In this document: one piece after another, positions 53,326 through 62,428 of the stretch
Numbering within the stretch: position 1 is the stretch's first letter
Layout: the number at the start of each line of letters is the position of its first letter
NCBI RefSeq assembly: GCF_016714285.1
Contig: NZ_JADJNN010000003.1
Coordinates: 434,001 to 498,000, forward strand
Direction: 5' to 3'
Source: Nannocystis sp.
Lineage (GTDB): Bacteria; Myxococcota_A; Polyangia; Nannocystales; Nannocystaceae
DNA: 64,000 nucleotides
Program-made: the position numbers and the translations under genes
Notes under the pieces: model-generated
Databases searched by the model: none
What the model was told of the DNA's origin: nothing
What the model saw: the letters and a program-made list of their open reading frames with translations, nothing else

Positions 53326-56300
53326 ATGCGCGCAGTGGCGGGTCCCTGGCACATCTGGATCGACCGCGGGGGGACCTTCACGGACTGCGTGGGGCGCGAC
53401 CCGAACACGGGTCTGCTGCGTGCGGTGAAGTTGCTGTCGTCGGACCGGGCGCCGCTGCTCGGCATCCGTCGCCTGCTCGGGCTCGGCGACGAGGCCGCGC
53501 TGCCGCCCTGCCGCGTGCGCATGGGCACGACGCTGGCGACCAACGCGTTGCTCGAGCGTCGCGGTGCGGCGTGCGGGCTGGCGATCTCGCGGGGCTTCGG
53601 CGACCTGCTGGCGATCGGCGACCAGACCCGGCCGGAGCTGTTCGCGCTGGCGATCGCGCCGCGACCACAGCTGCAGCAGGCGGTGCTCGAGGTCGACGCC
53701 CGGCTCGCGGCGGACGGGGCGGTGCTGCTGCGGCCCGAGCCCGCGGGGCTGCGCGCCGAGCTGCGCGCGCTGCGGGCCACGGGGCTGCGCAGCCTCGCCG
53801 TGGCGGTGCTCCACGCCCACCGCGACGGCGCGCTCGAGCGGGGGATCGGTGAGGCTGCGCTCGCGGCGGGCTTTGAGCACGTGACGCTGTCGCACGAGGT
53901 CGCCGGGGCGCAGGGGTTTCTGGCGCGCGTCGAGACGGCGGTGGTCGACGCTTATCTGACGCCGCTGCTGCGCGACTACGTGGCGCTGCTGACGAGCGAG
54001 CTGCCGGGCTCGCTGCTGCAGATCATGCAGTCGAGCGGCGACCTCACGCCGGCGCGGCGCTTTCGCGGCCGCGACGCGGTGCTCTCGGGTCCGGCGGGCG
54101 GCGTGGTGGCCTGCGCCGCGCTGGCCCGCGAGCTCGGGCTCACGCAGGTGATCGGCTTCGACATGGGCGGCACCTCGACGGATGTCACGCGCTGGGCCGG
54201 CGAGTACGAGCGGCGCCACGAGGCCGAGGTCGCCGGCGTGCGGGTGCGGACGCCGATGCTGGCGATCCACACGGTCGCGGCCGGCGGCGGGTCGATCTGC
54301 CGCGTGGAGGCGGGCCGCCTCACGGTCGGGCCCGAGAGCGCCGGCGCCGATCCAGGGCCGCTGTGCTACGGCCGCGAGGCCGCGACGGCGCTGACGATCA
54401 CCGACGTGAACCTCGCGCTCGGTCGCCTGAGCGGCGCCCGCTTCCCGTTCGCGCTGGCGCCGGGGCGGGTCACGGCGGCGCTCGAGCAGCTGGCGAGCGA
54501 GCTGGCCGCGGCTGGCAGCGCGCGCGCGCCGATGCAGGTCGCCGAGGGCCTGCGCCGCGTCGCCGACGAGCACATGGCGGCGGCGATCCGCGAGGTGTCG
54601 CTGCGCCGCGGGCACGACGTCCGCGACCACGCGATGATCGTGTTCGGCGGCGCCGGGGGCCAGCACGCGTGCGCGGTGGCCCGCCTGCTGGGGGTGCGCA
54701 CGCTGGTGTTCCACCCGCTCGCGGGGGTGCTCTCGGCCTTCGGCATGGGCGCCGCGCGGGTCGGCTGGCACGGCGAACAGGACGCGGGTCAGGTCGTGCT
54801 CGACGACGCGGCGCTGGCGGGGATGGAGCGCTGCTTTCGCGAGCTCGAGGCGCGCGGGCGGGCCGAGCTGGCGGCGGGCAGGACCGACGGGCAGGGCGAG
54901 CAGGGCGAGGTCGGCGAGCTGGTCGCGCTGCGCCGCGTCGACCTCCGCTATCAGGGCACGCACGCGGCGCAGACCGTCGCGCTGGTGGGCGACGCGGCGG
55001 CGCTGGTGGGGGCCTTCACGGACGAGCACCGGCGGGTGTTCGGCTACGCGCGGGTGGGTCACCCGATCGAGCTGGTGAGCGCGCGCGTCGAGCTGGTCGA
55101 GGTCGGTGATGGTCTCTCGGGACATGTCGCGATGGACATGTCGCAAGCGCCAGGTGAACCGACGCGCGCCGAGCTGTGGATCGAGGGCCGCTGGCAGGCG
55201 GCGCCGGTGTGGCCGCGCGAGGCGCTGCGTCCGGGTCAGCGGGTGTGCGGGCCGGCGATCGTGGTCGAGGACACCGCGACGATCGTGCTCGAGGCTGGCT
55301 TCGTCGCCGAGCTCGAGCCGGGCGGCTGTCTGATCGCCCGCGACGAGCGGGCCGCGGCCGGCGACGGGCGGGGTGGGGTCATGGCGGGCGCGGCGGCGGT
55401 GGTCGGCGACGCGCGGGACCCGGTGCTGCGCGAGGTGCTGGGTCACCGCATCACCGCGATCGCCGAGCAGATGGGCGTCGTGCTGCAGCGCACCGCGCTG
55501 TCGACCAACATCCGCGAGCGGCTCGACTTCTCGTGCGCCGTGTTCGACGCGCGCGGCGACCTCGTGACCAACGCGCCGTACATCCCGGTCCACCTCGGGG
55601 CGATGCCCGAGTCGATCCGCGGCGTGCTCACGGCGCACCCTGAGCCGCCGCCGGGCGCCGTGTATGTCACGAACGATCCATCTGCGGGGGGATCGCACCT
55701 GCCGGACATCACTGTCATCTCGCCGGTGCACGACGCGGGCGGGGTGCTGCGTTTCTTCGTGGCCAGCCGGGGGCACCACGCGGACGTCGGGGGCACCCTG
55801 CCTGGATCGATGCCGCCGCAGGCGCGGAGTCTCGACGAGGAGGGTGTGGTGTTCCGGGCGCTGCGGGTGGTGTCTGCGGGGTGTTTCGAGCGTGAGGCGG
55901 TGCTGGCGGTGCTCGGTGGCGGGCCGTGGCCAGCGCGGCGGCCGGCGGAGAACCTCGCGGATCTCGAGGCGCAGATCGCCGCCAACCAGGCCGGCGCGCG
56001 GCTCTTGCTCGAGCTGTGCGGGCAGTATGGTGAGCCGCTGATCACGGCGACGATGCAGGCGATCCAGGACGACGCGGCGGCGGCGGTGGCGGCCGCGCTG
56101 CTGCGCCTGCCGGCGGGCGAGCGCAGCTTCGTCGACGCGATGGACGACGGCGCCGCGATCGCGGTGCGGCTCGCGGTCGTGGGTGGGCGCCTGCGCGTCG
56201 ACTTCACCGGCAGCGGGCCGCAGGACCCGGGCAACCTCAACGCCCCGCGCGCGGTCACCGTGTCGGCGCTGCTCTACGTGCTGCGCCTGCTGGCCGGGCG

Positions 56301-56937
56301 GGCCATGCCGCTGAACTCGGGTTGCCTGCGGATGATCGACCTGACCCTTCCGCCAGGTCTGCTGTCCCCGGGGCCAGGTGCCGCGGTGGCGGCGGGCAAC
56401 GTCGAGACGGCGCAGCGGGTGGTCGATGTGCTGCTCGGCGCGCTCGGGTTGGCGGCGGCGAGTCAGGGGACGATGAACAACCTGACCTTCGGCGACGCGG
56501 GCTTCGGCTACTACGAGACGCTCGGCGGCGGGGCCGGGGCGTGCGCGGGTCATGCCGGGCGCAGCGGCGTGCACACGCACATGACCAACACGCGGGTGAC
56601 GGACCCCGAGGTGCTGGAGGCGCGCTACCCGGTGCGTCTGTGGCGCTTCGGTCTGCGCAGTGGTTCGGGCGGGGCGGGGCGCTGGAGCGGTGGAGAGGGT
56701 CTGGTGCGGGAGCTCGAGTTCTTGCGGCCGATGCAGGTGGCGATCCTCTCGCAGCGGCGGGAGCGGGCGCCGTTCGGGCTCGAGGGCGGGTCGCCCGGGG
56801 CCGTCGGCAGGAATCTCCTGGACGAACGCGCGCTGCCCGGGCGGGTCGCCGTGGTGGTGGCGGCGGGTCAGCGCCTGCGCATCGAGACGCCCGGGGGCGG
56901 CGGCTTCGGGGCGGCCCCGGCGGGCGATGAGCGCTGA
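53326..56937 (+). CDS. 5-oxoprolinase (fused HyuA-HyuB)
   Basis: ATP-dependent hydrolase of 1203 aa, size as in 5-oxoprolinase (OPLAH). N-terminal HyuA part: IDRGGTFTDCVGRDP, GFDMGGTSTDVTRW and GQHACAVARLLG. C-terminal HyuB part starts near DPVLREVLGHRITAI and contains ERLDFSCAVFD and VTNDPSAGGSHLPDI. The fused form acts alone on 5-oxo-L-proline; hydantoins are the alternative substrate. Start at ATG 53326 gives the ordinary N-terminus. Confidence 0.95.
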   Translation: MRAVAGPWHIWIDRGGTFTDCVGRDPNTGLLRAVKLLSSDRAPLLGIRRLLGLGDEAALPPCRVRMGTTLATNALLERRGAACGLAISRGFGDLLAIGDQTRPELFALAIAPRPQLQQAVLEVDARLAADGAVLLRPEPAGLRAELRALRATGLRSLAVAVLHAHRDGALERGIGEAALAAGFEHVTLSHEVAGAQGFLARVETAVVDAYLTPLLRDYVALLTSELPGSLLQIMQSSGDLTPARRFRGRDAVLSGPAGGVVACAALARELGLTQVIGFDMGGTSTDVTRWAGEYERRHEAEVAGVRVRTPMLAIHTVAAGGGSICRVEAGRLTVGPESAGADPGPLCYGREAATALTITDVNLALGRLSGARFPFALAPGRVTAALEQLASELAAAGSARAPMQVAEGLRRVADEHMAAAIREVSLRRGHDVRDHAMIVFGGAGGQHACAVARLLGVRTLVFHPLAGVLSAFGMGAARVGWHGEQDAGQVVLDDAALAGMERCFRELEARGRAELAAGRTDGQGEQGEVGELVALRRVDLRYQGTHAAQTVALVGDAAALVGAFTDEHRRVFGYARVGHPIELVSARVELVEVGDGLSGHVAMDMSQAPGEPTRAELWIEGRWQAAPVWPREALRPGQRVCGPAIVVEDTATIVLEAGFVAELEPGGCLIARDERAAAGDGRGGVMAGAAAVVGDARDPVLREVLGHRITAIAEQMGVVLQRTALSTNIRERLDFSCAVFDARGDLVTNAPYIPVHLGAMPESIRGVLTAHPEPPPGAVYVTNDPSAGGSHLPDITVISPVHDAGGVLRFFVASRGHHADVGGTLPGSMPPQARSLDEEGVVFRALRVVSAGCFEREAVLAVLGGGPWPARRPAENLADLEAQIAANQAGARLLLELCGQYGEPLITATMQAIQDDAAAAVAAALLRLPAGERSFVDAMDDGAAIAVRLAVVGGRLRVDFTGSGPQDPGNLNAPRAVTVSALLYVLRLLAGRAMPLNSGCLRMIDLTLPPGLLSPGPGAAVAAGNVETAQRVVDVLLGALGLAAASQGTMNNLTFGDAGFGYYETLGGGAGACAGHAGRSGVHTHMTNTRVTDPEVLEARYPVRLWRFGLRSGSGGAGRWSGGEGLVRELEFLRPMQVAILSQRRERAPFGLEGGSPGAVGRNLLDERALPGRVAVVVAAGQRLRIETPGGGGFGAAPAGDER

Positions 56938-57045
56938 GCGTGGACGCGGCGGTCGTGGAGCTTCGGGGGGCCCCGGCGGCCGATCAGCGCGAGGCCCTGT
57001 GGGTCTTTGCGCGGCTGGCCGCTCTGAGTTACGGTGCGGGCCGCC

Positions 57046-57906
57046 ATGCTCGAAGCGCTGATCCCCTACCTCCGGCCGCCCGAAAAGCTGATCGCTGACC
57101 TGCCGGTCATCGGACCGCTCAAGCTGCAGTTCTTCGGCCCGCTCGTCGCGGCCGGCGTGATCCTCGGGTACCACCGCTGCCTGCACTACGCGAAGCGGAA
57201 GAACATCGACGAGTTCATCGCCCGCGACATGATGTTCTGGGTGCTGGTCACCGGCTTCGTCATCTCGCACTGGGTGTCGGTGCTCTTCTACTTCCCGGAG
57301 GATGTCGCGGCCAACCCGCTGGTCCTCATCATGGTGTGGAACGGGCTGTCCTCGGTCGGCGGCTTCTTCGGCGCGCTGGTCGGCATGATCTGGTACCTGC
57401 GCAAGATGAAGCAGCCATACCTCGTGTATGTCGACATGCTGATGTACGGCCTGCTGGTCGGGTTCACCATGGGCCGCCTCGGCTGCTCGCTGGTCCACGA
57501 CCACCCCGGCAGCATCGTCGACGCCTCGCACATCCTCGCGGTCGGACCCTGGCCCGACGGCCAGTACCGCCTCGACCTCGGTCTGCTCGAGTTCATGTAC
57601 CTGGTGCCGATCACGCTGTACGTGCACCTCGTGTACAACTGGGAGAAGGCTCGGCCGGGCGTTCTCCTGGGCACCGTGGCCCTGCTCTACGCGCCGTACC
57701 GCTTCATCCTCGACACCATGCGTGAGAAGGACAAGCTCTACCTCGGCTTGACCACGGCCCAATACTCGACGCTGATCATCCTCGCCGCGGGCATCTATCT
57801 CGTGTTCATCCGCAAGCCGCGTCCGGAGGACAACGAGTGGGCCCGGGACAGCGACCGCGCCGCTCGCGAGCAGGCGGCCAAGGCCGCGGCGCCGCCGGCG
57901 GGCTGA
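57046..57906 (+). CDS. Lgt-like prolipoprotein diacylglyceryl transferase family protein
   Basis: Integral membrane protein of 286 aa with about seven hydrophobic segments. The core motif reads MGRLGCSLVHDHPG, in place of the usual GRIGNFINGELWG of E. coli Lgt: the essential Asn146 is Cys here and the SFHGG His103 becomes Val (GLSSVGG). Yet it is recognisably the family, and this HDHPG variant seems to form its own subgroup. It may be a divergent lipoprotein-maturation enzyme or an unrelated acyl-transfer enzyme. A lipoprotein gene follows. Confidence 0.8.
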   Translation: MLEALIPYLRPPEKLIADLPVIGPLKLQFFGPLVAAGVILGYHRCLHYAKRKNIDEFIARDMMFWVLVTGFVISHWVSVLFYFPEDVAANPLVLIMVWNGLSSVGGFFGALVGMIWYLRKMKQPYLVYVDMLMYGLLVGFTMGRLGCSLVHDHPGSIVDASHILAVGPWPDGQYRLDLGLLEFMYLVPITLYVHLVYNWEKARPGVLLGTVALLYAPYRFILDTMREKDKLYLGLTTAQYSTLIILAAGIYLVFIRKPRPEDNEWARDSDRAAREQAAKAAAPPAG

Positions 57907-57937
57907 GCTCGAAAGGCCCGAGAAAGGGCCTGCGAGC
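57907..57937 (+). terminator. hairpin after the lgt-like gene
   Basis: Inner stem AGGCCC/GGGCCT with GAGAAA loop, outer stem GCTCG/CGAGC. It follows the stop directly but has no T-run. Confidence 0.45.
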
Positions 57938-57997
57938 CGGCGTTGGCCCCATGTGCGACGCTTGCTCGCGTCGCAGGTGGGGCCTATCTTCCGGCCG

Positions 57998-59461
57998 ATG
58001 CGACGGGTCCGTGGGCTGGTGATCGTGTGCGGGTTGCTCGCCTGCGATGTGGCGCAGGGGCCCGAGCCCGCGCCGCTGGGTGAGCTGTGCGGGGCCCAGG
58101 CGCCGACGCTGGCGCTGGCGCTGGCGCCGGAGCAGCGGCTCGTGTCGGCGCCGCTGTATGTCGAGGGCGGCGTGCTGTACCGGGTCGCCGAGCTCGCGGC
58201 TGACTCGGAGCCGGGTCTCCCGAGCTTCGGCACGTCGTCGCTGTGGGCCGCCGGGCGCTGCGGCGAGGAGCCGCGATTCATCGACCAGGTCCGGTCGCTC
58301 GGCGTGCGCGCGCGCTGGCCCGGGGTCGGTCTGGCCTGCGACTCGCATTCGCAGCTCGTGGCGGTTCAGCTGGCGGGTGGGCAGGCGGGCGGGCCCACGT
58401 GGCCGCTGTACGCCGACTGCGGCCTCGGGTGGAGCGGGCACGGGTTGATCGGTCGCCGCGATGACGGCGAGCTGGGCGCGGGTCTCTACCTCTACCCCGA
58501 TCCGCCTGACCTGAGCAGCGGTCCGGCCGAGGCGATCGAGCTGCTTCGCCCGGTCGCGACCTCGGGCCTCGACGGGCCGACCTTCGCGGCGCTCGAGGAC
58601 CTGGTCTTCGTGCGCACGCCGGACGAGAGCGTCGTCTCGATCGACCTGCGCGACGGGGCTGTGCGGGTCGAGCAGACGGGGGTGCGGGCCTTCCAGGTCT
58701 CGGCCGACGCGCGCTACTTGCTGTGGCAGAGCCACGAGGTCGATGACGGCGTGCCGGCGAAGGGCCCGGTGGTGCTCAACGACCGCGAGCTCGGGATCAG
58801 CGTCGCGCTCGGCGCGACCAGCCTGGCCTACAGCTCTAGCAGCCTCGCGTTCGCCGGGCGCGGCCTGCTGGTCCTGACCCTCGGCACCTACCAGCAGGTC
58901 TATCGCTTGCCGGAGCTGGCGGTGATCGATCTGCCGGAGGGCCTGGTCGTCGATCCGCGGGGGCCAGTCGACGAGCGGCAGTGGTTGCTGCACGGCGACT
59001 GGAGCGACGAGACCCAGCTCCTCGATCTCGCGACCGGGGAGGTCCGCTCGCTGTTCCCCGCCGCCGCCCAGCTGATCGGTCGTGACGAGTCGGGCCTGCT
59101 CGAGGGGGCGGGTGCCGAGGCGTGGCTGCTGGAGCTGCGGCGCTGCTGCAAGGCGAGCCGCTTCGACGCGGAGGGCCCGGTGTGGCGCGTGCCGCTGGCC
59201 GGCGGCGCGCCGCTGCGGGCGGCGGCGCGGGCCAGCCGATATCTCCGCATCGTCGACGACCAGCTCGTCACCGTCGTCGACATCGACGCCGACGCTCTCG
59301 GCACCCTGCTCCGCGTCGACCTCAACAACGGCGGCGAGCAGCTCCTCGACGACCGGGTGTTCGCGCCCTCGCTGCAGGCCGACGCCGACGCGGGCGTCGT
59401 CACCTACTCGCGTGTCGACGGCGAGCGCTCGGGGGTGTGGCAGCTGCGCCTGCCGGATTGA
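57998..59461 (+). CDS. hypothetical lipoprotein, beta-propeller-like
   Basis: Lipoprotein of 487 aa with lipobox LLAC. The mature part is rich in beta segments, repeating patterns such as LVFVRTPDESVVSIDLRDG and RYLLWQSHEVDDG suggest a WD40/TolB-like propeller; that is by eye only. Its end overlaps the convergent RlmM-like gene by 62 bp. Confidence 0.75.
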   Translation: MRRVRGLVIVCGLLACDVAQGPEPAPLGELCGAQAPTLALALAPEQRLVSAPLYVEGGVLYRVAELAADSEPGLPSFGTSSLWAAGRCGEEPRFIDQVRSLGVRARWPGVGLACDSHSQLVAVQLAGGQAGGPTWPLYADCGLGWSGHGLIGRRDDGELGAGLYLYPDPPDLSSGPAEAIELLRPVATSGLDGPTFAALEDLVFVRTPDESVVSIDLRDGAVRVEQTGVRAFQVSADARYLLWQSHEVDDGVPAKGPVVLNDRELGISVALGATSLAYSSSSLAFAGRGLLVLTLGTYQQVYRLPELAVIDLPEGLVVDPRGPVDERQWLLHGDWSDETQLLDLATGEVRSLFPAAAQLIGRDESGLLEGAGAEAWLLELRRCCKASRFDAEGPVWRVPLAGGAPLRAAARASRYLRIVDDQLVTVVDIDADALGTLLRVDLNNGGEQLLDDRVFAPSLQADADAGVVTYSRVDGERSGVWQLRLPD

Positions 59462-60599
59462 CCGCTTCACCTTTGGCGACCGCGTCACGCTCGGCCACCT
59501 GTTCATGGCGCGCGAGGCCCTGCCTGGTCAGCCCGCAGACGAACAGCTCCATGCGGTTGCTCGGCAGCTGGGTCGCCTTGACCGAGAGCATGCCCATCGA
59601 TTCGACGCTCTTGAGCAAGCGGGGGACGTGGCGCAGCGCCTTCCAGTCGTCGAGCTTGAGGGTGAGGAGCACGCCCATCAGCGCGGGGCGCGGGTGGGCG
59701 GCGAGGCGGCGGGCCGTGATGAGCGCGACCTGCGGGGCGAGGTTCACGTCGAGCAGGACCCAGTGCAGGGTGGTCGGCAGGTCGCTGCGCTGGACCAGGC
59801 TCATGGGTCGCTGCAGGTGCACGAAGTGGTTGCCGGGGAGGTCCTTGTTGTAGTCGAGGACGACCGGGGCCATCTTGGCCGGGTCGATGCCGATCACCTC
59901 GACGCCGCGGCGCAGCAGCGCGTAGCTGGCCCCGCCCGGCGAGCTGCCGATCTCGACCGCGGTGTCGCCGGGGCGCAGCGGCGCCTGCGACCAGATCAGC
60001 GCCTCCTCGAGCTTGCGATAGGCGCGTGACGGGGCCTCGGGCGGCATGTCGACGGCGATGCGTCCGCCCGGCGTCGGCGCGTGCCCGGGCCCGTGGCGGT
60101 GGAAGCCGAGCCACCACGGTTCGTCCGCGGCGACGATCACGTCGAGCACCCAGTCGCCCGCCTCGGCGCGGCTGCCCGCCAGCAGCGGCCACCTGGCTGT
60201 TGGCTGGCTCGCGGGCCAGCCCGCCTCGATCTGCGCCTGGGCGGCGGCGGCGAGCGGCCCGTACGCGTGCCCGGGTGGTTCGTCGCCGGGCTTGGCGATG
60301 TCGCGCTCGAACACGTGCAGGCGCACCGCCTGTCCTTCGGGACAGTGGCGTTCGAGCGCGGCGAGCAGCTCCTCGACGTCGGCGACCGGGCCGATCGCCG
60401 CGCCGAAGGCCCGCACCAGCACGGCCGTGATCTCGACCTCGGCCGGGACCTGGCCGCCCGGGTCCTTGAAGGTGATGAGGCCGGGGCGGGCGAACGCGCG
60501 GCGCAGCCCGGGGTGCGAGCTGGCCAGCTCCTCGGCGACCGCCGCCTCGGCGCCGGCCTGGCACACGCAGAACAGGAACGCGGTGGTGGTGCTCGGCAC
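59400..60599 (-). CDS. RlmM-like FtsJ-domain methyltransferase
   Basis: Class I SAM-dependent methyltransferase of 399 aa, resembling RlmM, which 2'-O-methylates C2498 in 23S rRNA. An N-terminal THUMP-like domain and the SAM-binding EIGSSPGGASYALL precede DLPTTLHWVLLDVNL and the KATQLPSNRMELF ending. GTG 60599 is chosen; a longer open frame upstream is antisense to other genes. It carries an exact palindrome (60330-60345). Confidence 0.88.
   Translation of the reverse strand: MPSTTTAFLFCVCQAGAEAAVAEELASSHPGLRRAFARPGLITFKDPGGQVPAEVEITAVLVRAFGAAIGPVADVEELLAALERHCPEGQAVRLHVFERDIAKPGDEPPGHAYGPLAAAAQAQIEAGWPASQPTARWPLLAGSRAEAGDWVLDVIVAADEPWWLGFHRHGPGHAPTPGGRIAVDMPPEAPSRAYRKLEEALIWSQAPLRPGDTAVEIGSSPGGASYALLRRGVEVIGIDPAKMAPVVLDYNKDLPGNHFVHLQRPMSLVQRSDLPTTLHWVLLDVNLAPQVALITARRLAAHPRPALMGVLLTLKLDDWKALRHVPRLLKSVESMGMLSVKATQLPSNRMELFVCGLTRQGLARHEQVAERDAVAKGEAVNPAGAAATPPSARRRHASR
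60330..60345. repeat. 16-bp palindrome CTGTCCTTCGGGACAG
   Basis: Exact family member inside the RlmM-like gene, read on the minus strand as CPEGQ. Confidence 0.85.
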
Positions 60600-60687
60600 G
60601 GGCGGGCAGTCATAGGCCACGGGCGCGCGCGGTACAAGGGCGCAGGCGCGCCGGTGCGGGCGACGAGCGGCGTGATAGCCTGCGCCA

Positions 60688-61116
60688 ATGAAGATCTCGG
60701 GCTGGGGCGGGGTGGTCGCGCTGTTGTTGTGCGGGTGTACCAACGAGCTGCACGGGTCGCTGAGCGTCGACCTGCGCGCCGCTGGCAAGCAGTGGTCGAC
60801 GATCCCCAGCGAGTGCGCCTCGGGCGAGCGCCAGGGCTTCTTCGGCGTCGACATGCGGGCGGACAGCGGGGAAGACAGCATGGTCCGCGTGATCCTCGAT
60901 CCGAAGGACGGGCCGGTCCTCAAGGTCAACGTCCCGGGCACCGACCAGGGGATCACGCTCAAGCCCGGGCCCGGGTGTCCGCAGTTCGACGTCCACGTCG
61001 AGCGCCAGAGCTCGCGGATCAACGACATCACCAACGTCCGCGGGCACGTCCGCGTCGCCTGCGAGGACCCCGAGCTCGCGCTCAAGGCCGACATCACCTT
61101 CGAGAATTGCCACTGA
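60688..61116 (+). CDS. hypothetical lipoprotein
   Basis: Small lipoprotein of 142 aa; the signal ends LLLCGC. No family recognised; four Cys (PSECASGE, GPGCPQF, RVACEDP, ENCH). Stop overlaps the next gene start (TGATG), so co-transcribed with the oxygenase. Confidence 0.75.
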   Translation: MKISGWGGVVALLLCGCTNELHGSLSVDLRAAGKQWSTIPSECASGERQGFFGVDMRADSGEDSMVRVILDPKDGPVLKVNVPGTDQGITLKPGPGCPQFDVHVERQSSRINDITNVRGHVRVACEDPELALKADITFENCH

Positions 61117-62249
61117 TGCCGCAAACCACCTGGACCCCCGCCTTCCTCGAATCCATGCGTCAGGTCGGAGATCCGCCGGCCGACACGGTCGTCGCCGAGC
61201 TGTTCGCCGGCGGGGCCACGGTGGTGCAGGCCGTCAACTACCTGATGCGCGACCTGGTCGAGAACGACGACCTGCCGTCGCAGGCGCTGCCGCAGCACGT
61301 GCGCGACTACTTCCGCGAGAGCCCGCTGCCGGGCTGGGCCGACCCTGCGCGCCTGGCTCTCGGCACCGAGCTGTTCCACCGCTTCGGCCCGCTGACGATC
61401 TTGCTGCTCAACTGCTACTCGCTGCCGGTGTGCTACGCGGCGCGGCGCGGCGTGCAGGTGCTGGCCCGCACCGATCGCCTGCACAGTAATCCGAGGCGTC
61501 GCGTCGTCGAGACGGCCCAGCTGGTGATCGACGTGATGAGCCCCGGCGGCCTCGATCCCGGCTCGCGCGGCGCCGGCCTGCGCTCGGCCCAGAAGGTGCG
61601 CCTGATGCACGCGATGGTCCGCCACATGCTCGGCAAGGACCCCAGCTGGGACCCCGCGCTCGGCCTGCCGATCAACCAGGAGGACCTCGCGGGCACGCTC
61701 TGCGCCTTCTCCGTGGCGGTGCTGAAGGGCCTCGCCCGCCTTGAGGTGGAGCTCAGCGCCGCCGAGGTCGACGCGTACATGCACACCTGGAACGTGGTCG
61801 GTCACGTGATGGGCGTGCGCGACGAGCTGCTGCCCGGTGACTTCGCCGCGGGCGAGGTGCTGTCGGACCGCATCGGCGAGCGCAACTTCGAGGCCTGTCC
61901 CGAGGGACAGATGATGACCCGCGCCCTGCTCGACATGATGGCCGCGATGGTGCCCGGCACCGTGTTCGACGAGGTGCCGGCGCAGTTCGTCCGCCACTTC
62001 GTCGGCGAGGCGATCGCCGACATGCTCGCGGTGCCAAAGCGCCACGAGGGCCCCTTCATCGGCGCGTGGAAGGTCGTGGGCCACACCACCGACTTCGCCA
62101 CCGACCACTCGATCCTCGCCCGCGGGCTCGCCCGTCGCTTCAGCGGCCTGCTGATCGACGGCCTGCTGCTCGCCAACCGCGGCGGCAACCGCGTGCCCTT
62201 CAACATCCCCAGCGAGGTGCGCCAGGTCTGGGGCGTGAACTGGCGCTGA
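61116..62249 (+). CDS. MpaB/Lcp-type oxygenase (DUF2236)
   Basis: Heme-binding oxygenase-like protein of 377 aa, of the ER-bound oxygenase MpaB/rubber oxygenase (latex-clearing protein) family. Motifs AQKVRLMHAMVRHML, LPINQEDLAGTL and AYMHTWNVVGHVMGV are in the family order. Substrate unknown; polyprenyl or other unsaturated lipids are typical. It contains the palindrome at 61895-61910. Because it is coupled to a lipoprotein gene, an envelope-lipid substrate is a guess. Confidence 0.88.
   Translation: MPQTTWTPAFLESMRQVGDPPADTVVAELFAGGATVVQAVNYLMRDLVENDDLPSQALPQHVRDYFRESPLPGWADPARLALGTELFHRFGPLTILLLNCYSLPVCYAARRGVQVLARTDRLHSNPRRRVVETAQLVIDVMSPGGLDPGSRGAGLRSAQKVRLMHAMVRHMLGKDPSWDPALGLPINQEDLAGTLCAFSVAVLKGLARLEVELSAAEVDAYMHTWNVVGHVMGVRDELLPGDFAAGEVLSDRIGERNFEACPEGQMMTRALLDMMAAMVPGTVFDEVPAQFVRHFVGEAIADMLAVPKRHEGPFIGAWKVVGHTTDFATDHSILARGLARRFSGLLIDGLLLANRGGNRVPFNIPSEVRQVWGVNWR
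61895..61910. repeat. 16-bp palindrome CTGTCCCGAGGGACAG
   Basis: Exact copy inside the oxygenase gene, encoding CPEGQ; identical to 37611-37626, which is in another frame. Confidence 0.88.
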
Positions 62250-62428
62250 GCTGCCAAAGCTGGCGTGCTCGGATCGTGGGATCCCGCGGACTGCGCCCTG
62301 GACGAGGTCCTCGGGGTGTCGCGGGGCGCAGCCCCAGGATGGGCCGGCCGGAGCGGCGAGGCGGCCGAAGCGGCCACGGGCGTCGGCGTGCGGCAGGGCG
62401 CCTCGTGCGACCCGTGTCATGAAGGCCG

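Noticed and set aside
51922..58281. A 2119-codon open frame antisense to the HDAC, oxoprolinase and Lgt-like genes
   Set aside because: It is a GC-rich mirror frame with Arg/His/Pro-rich translation and no domain; the sense genes have clear family motifs.
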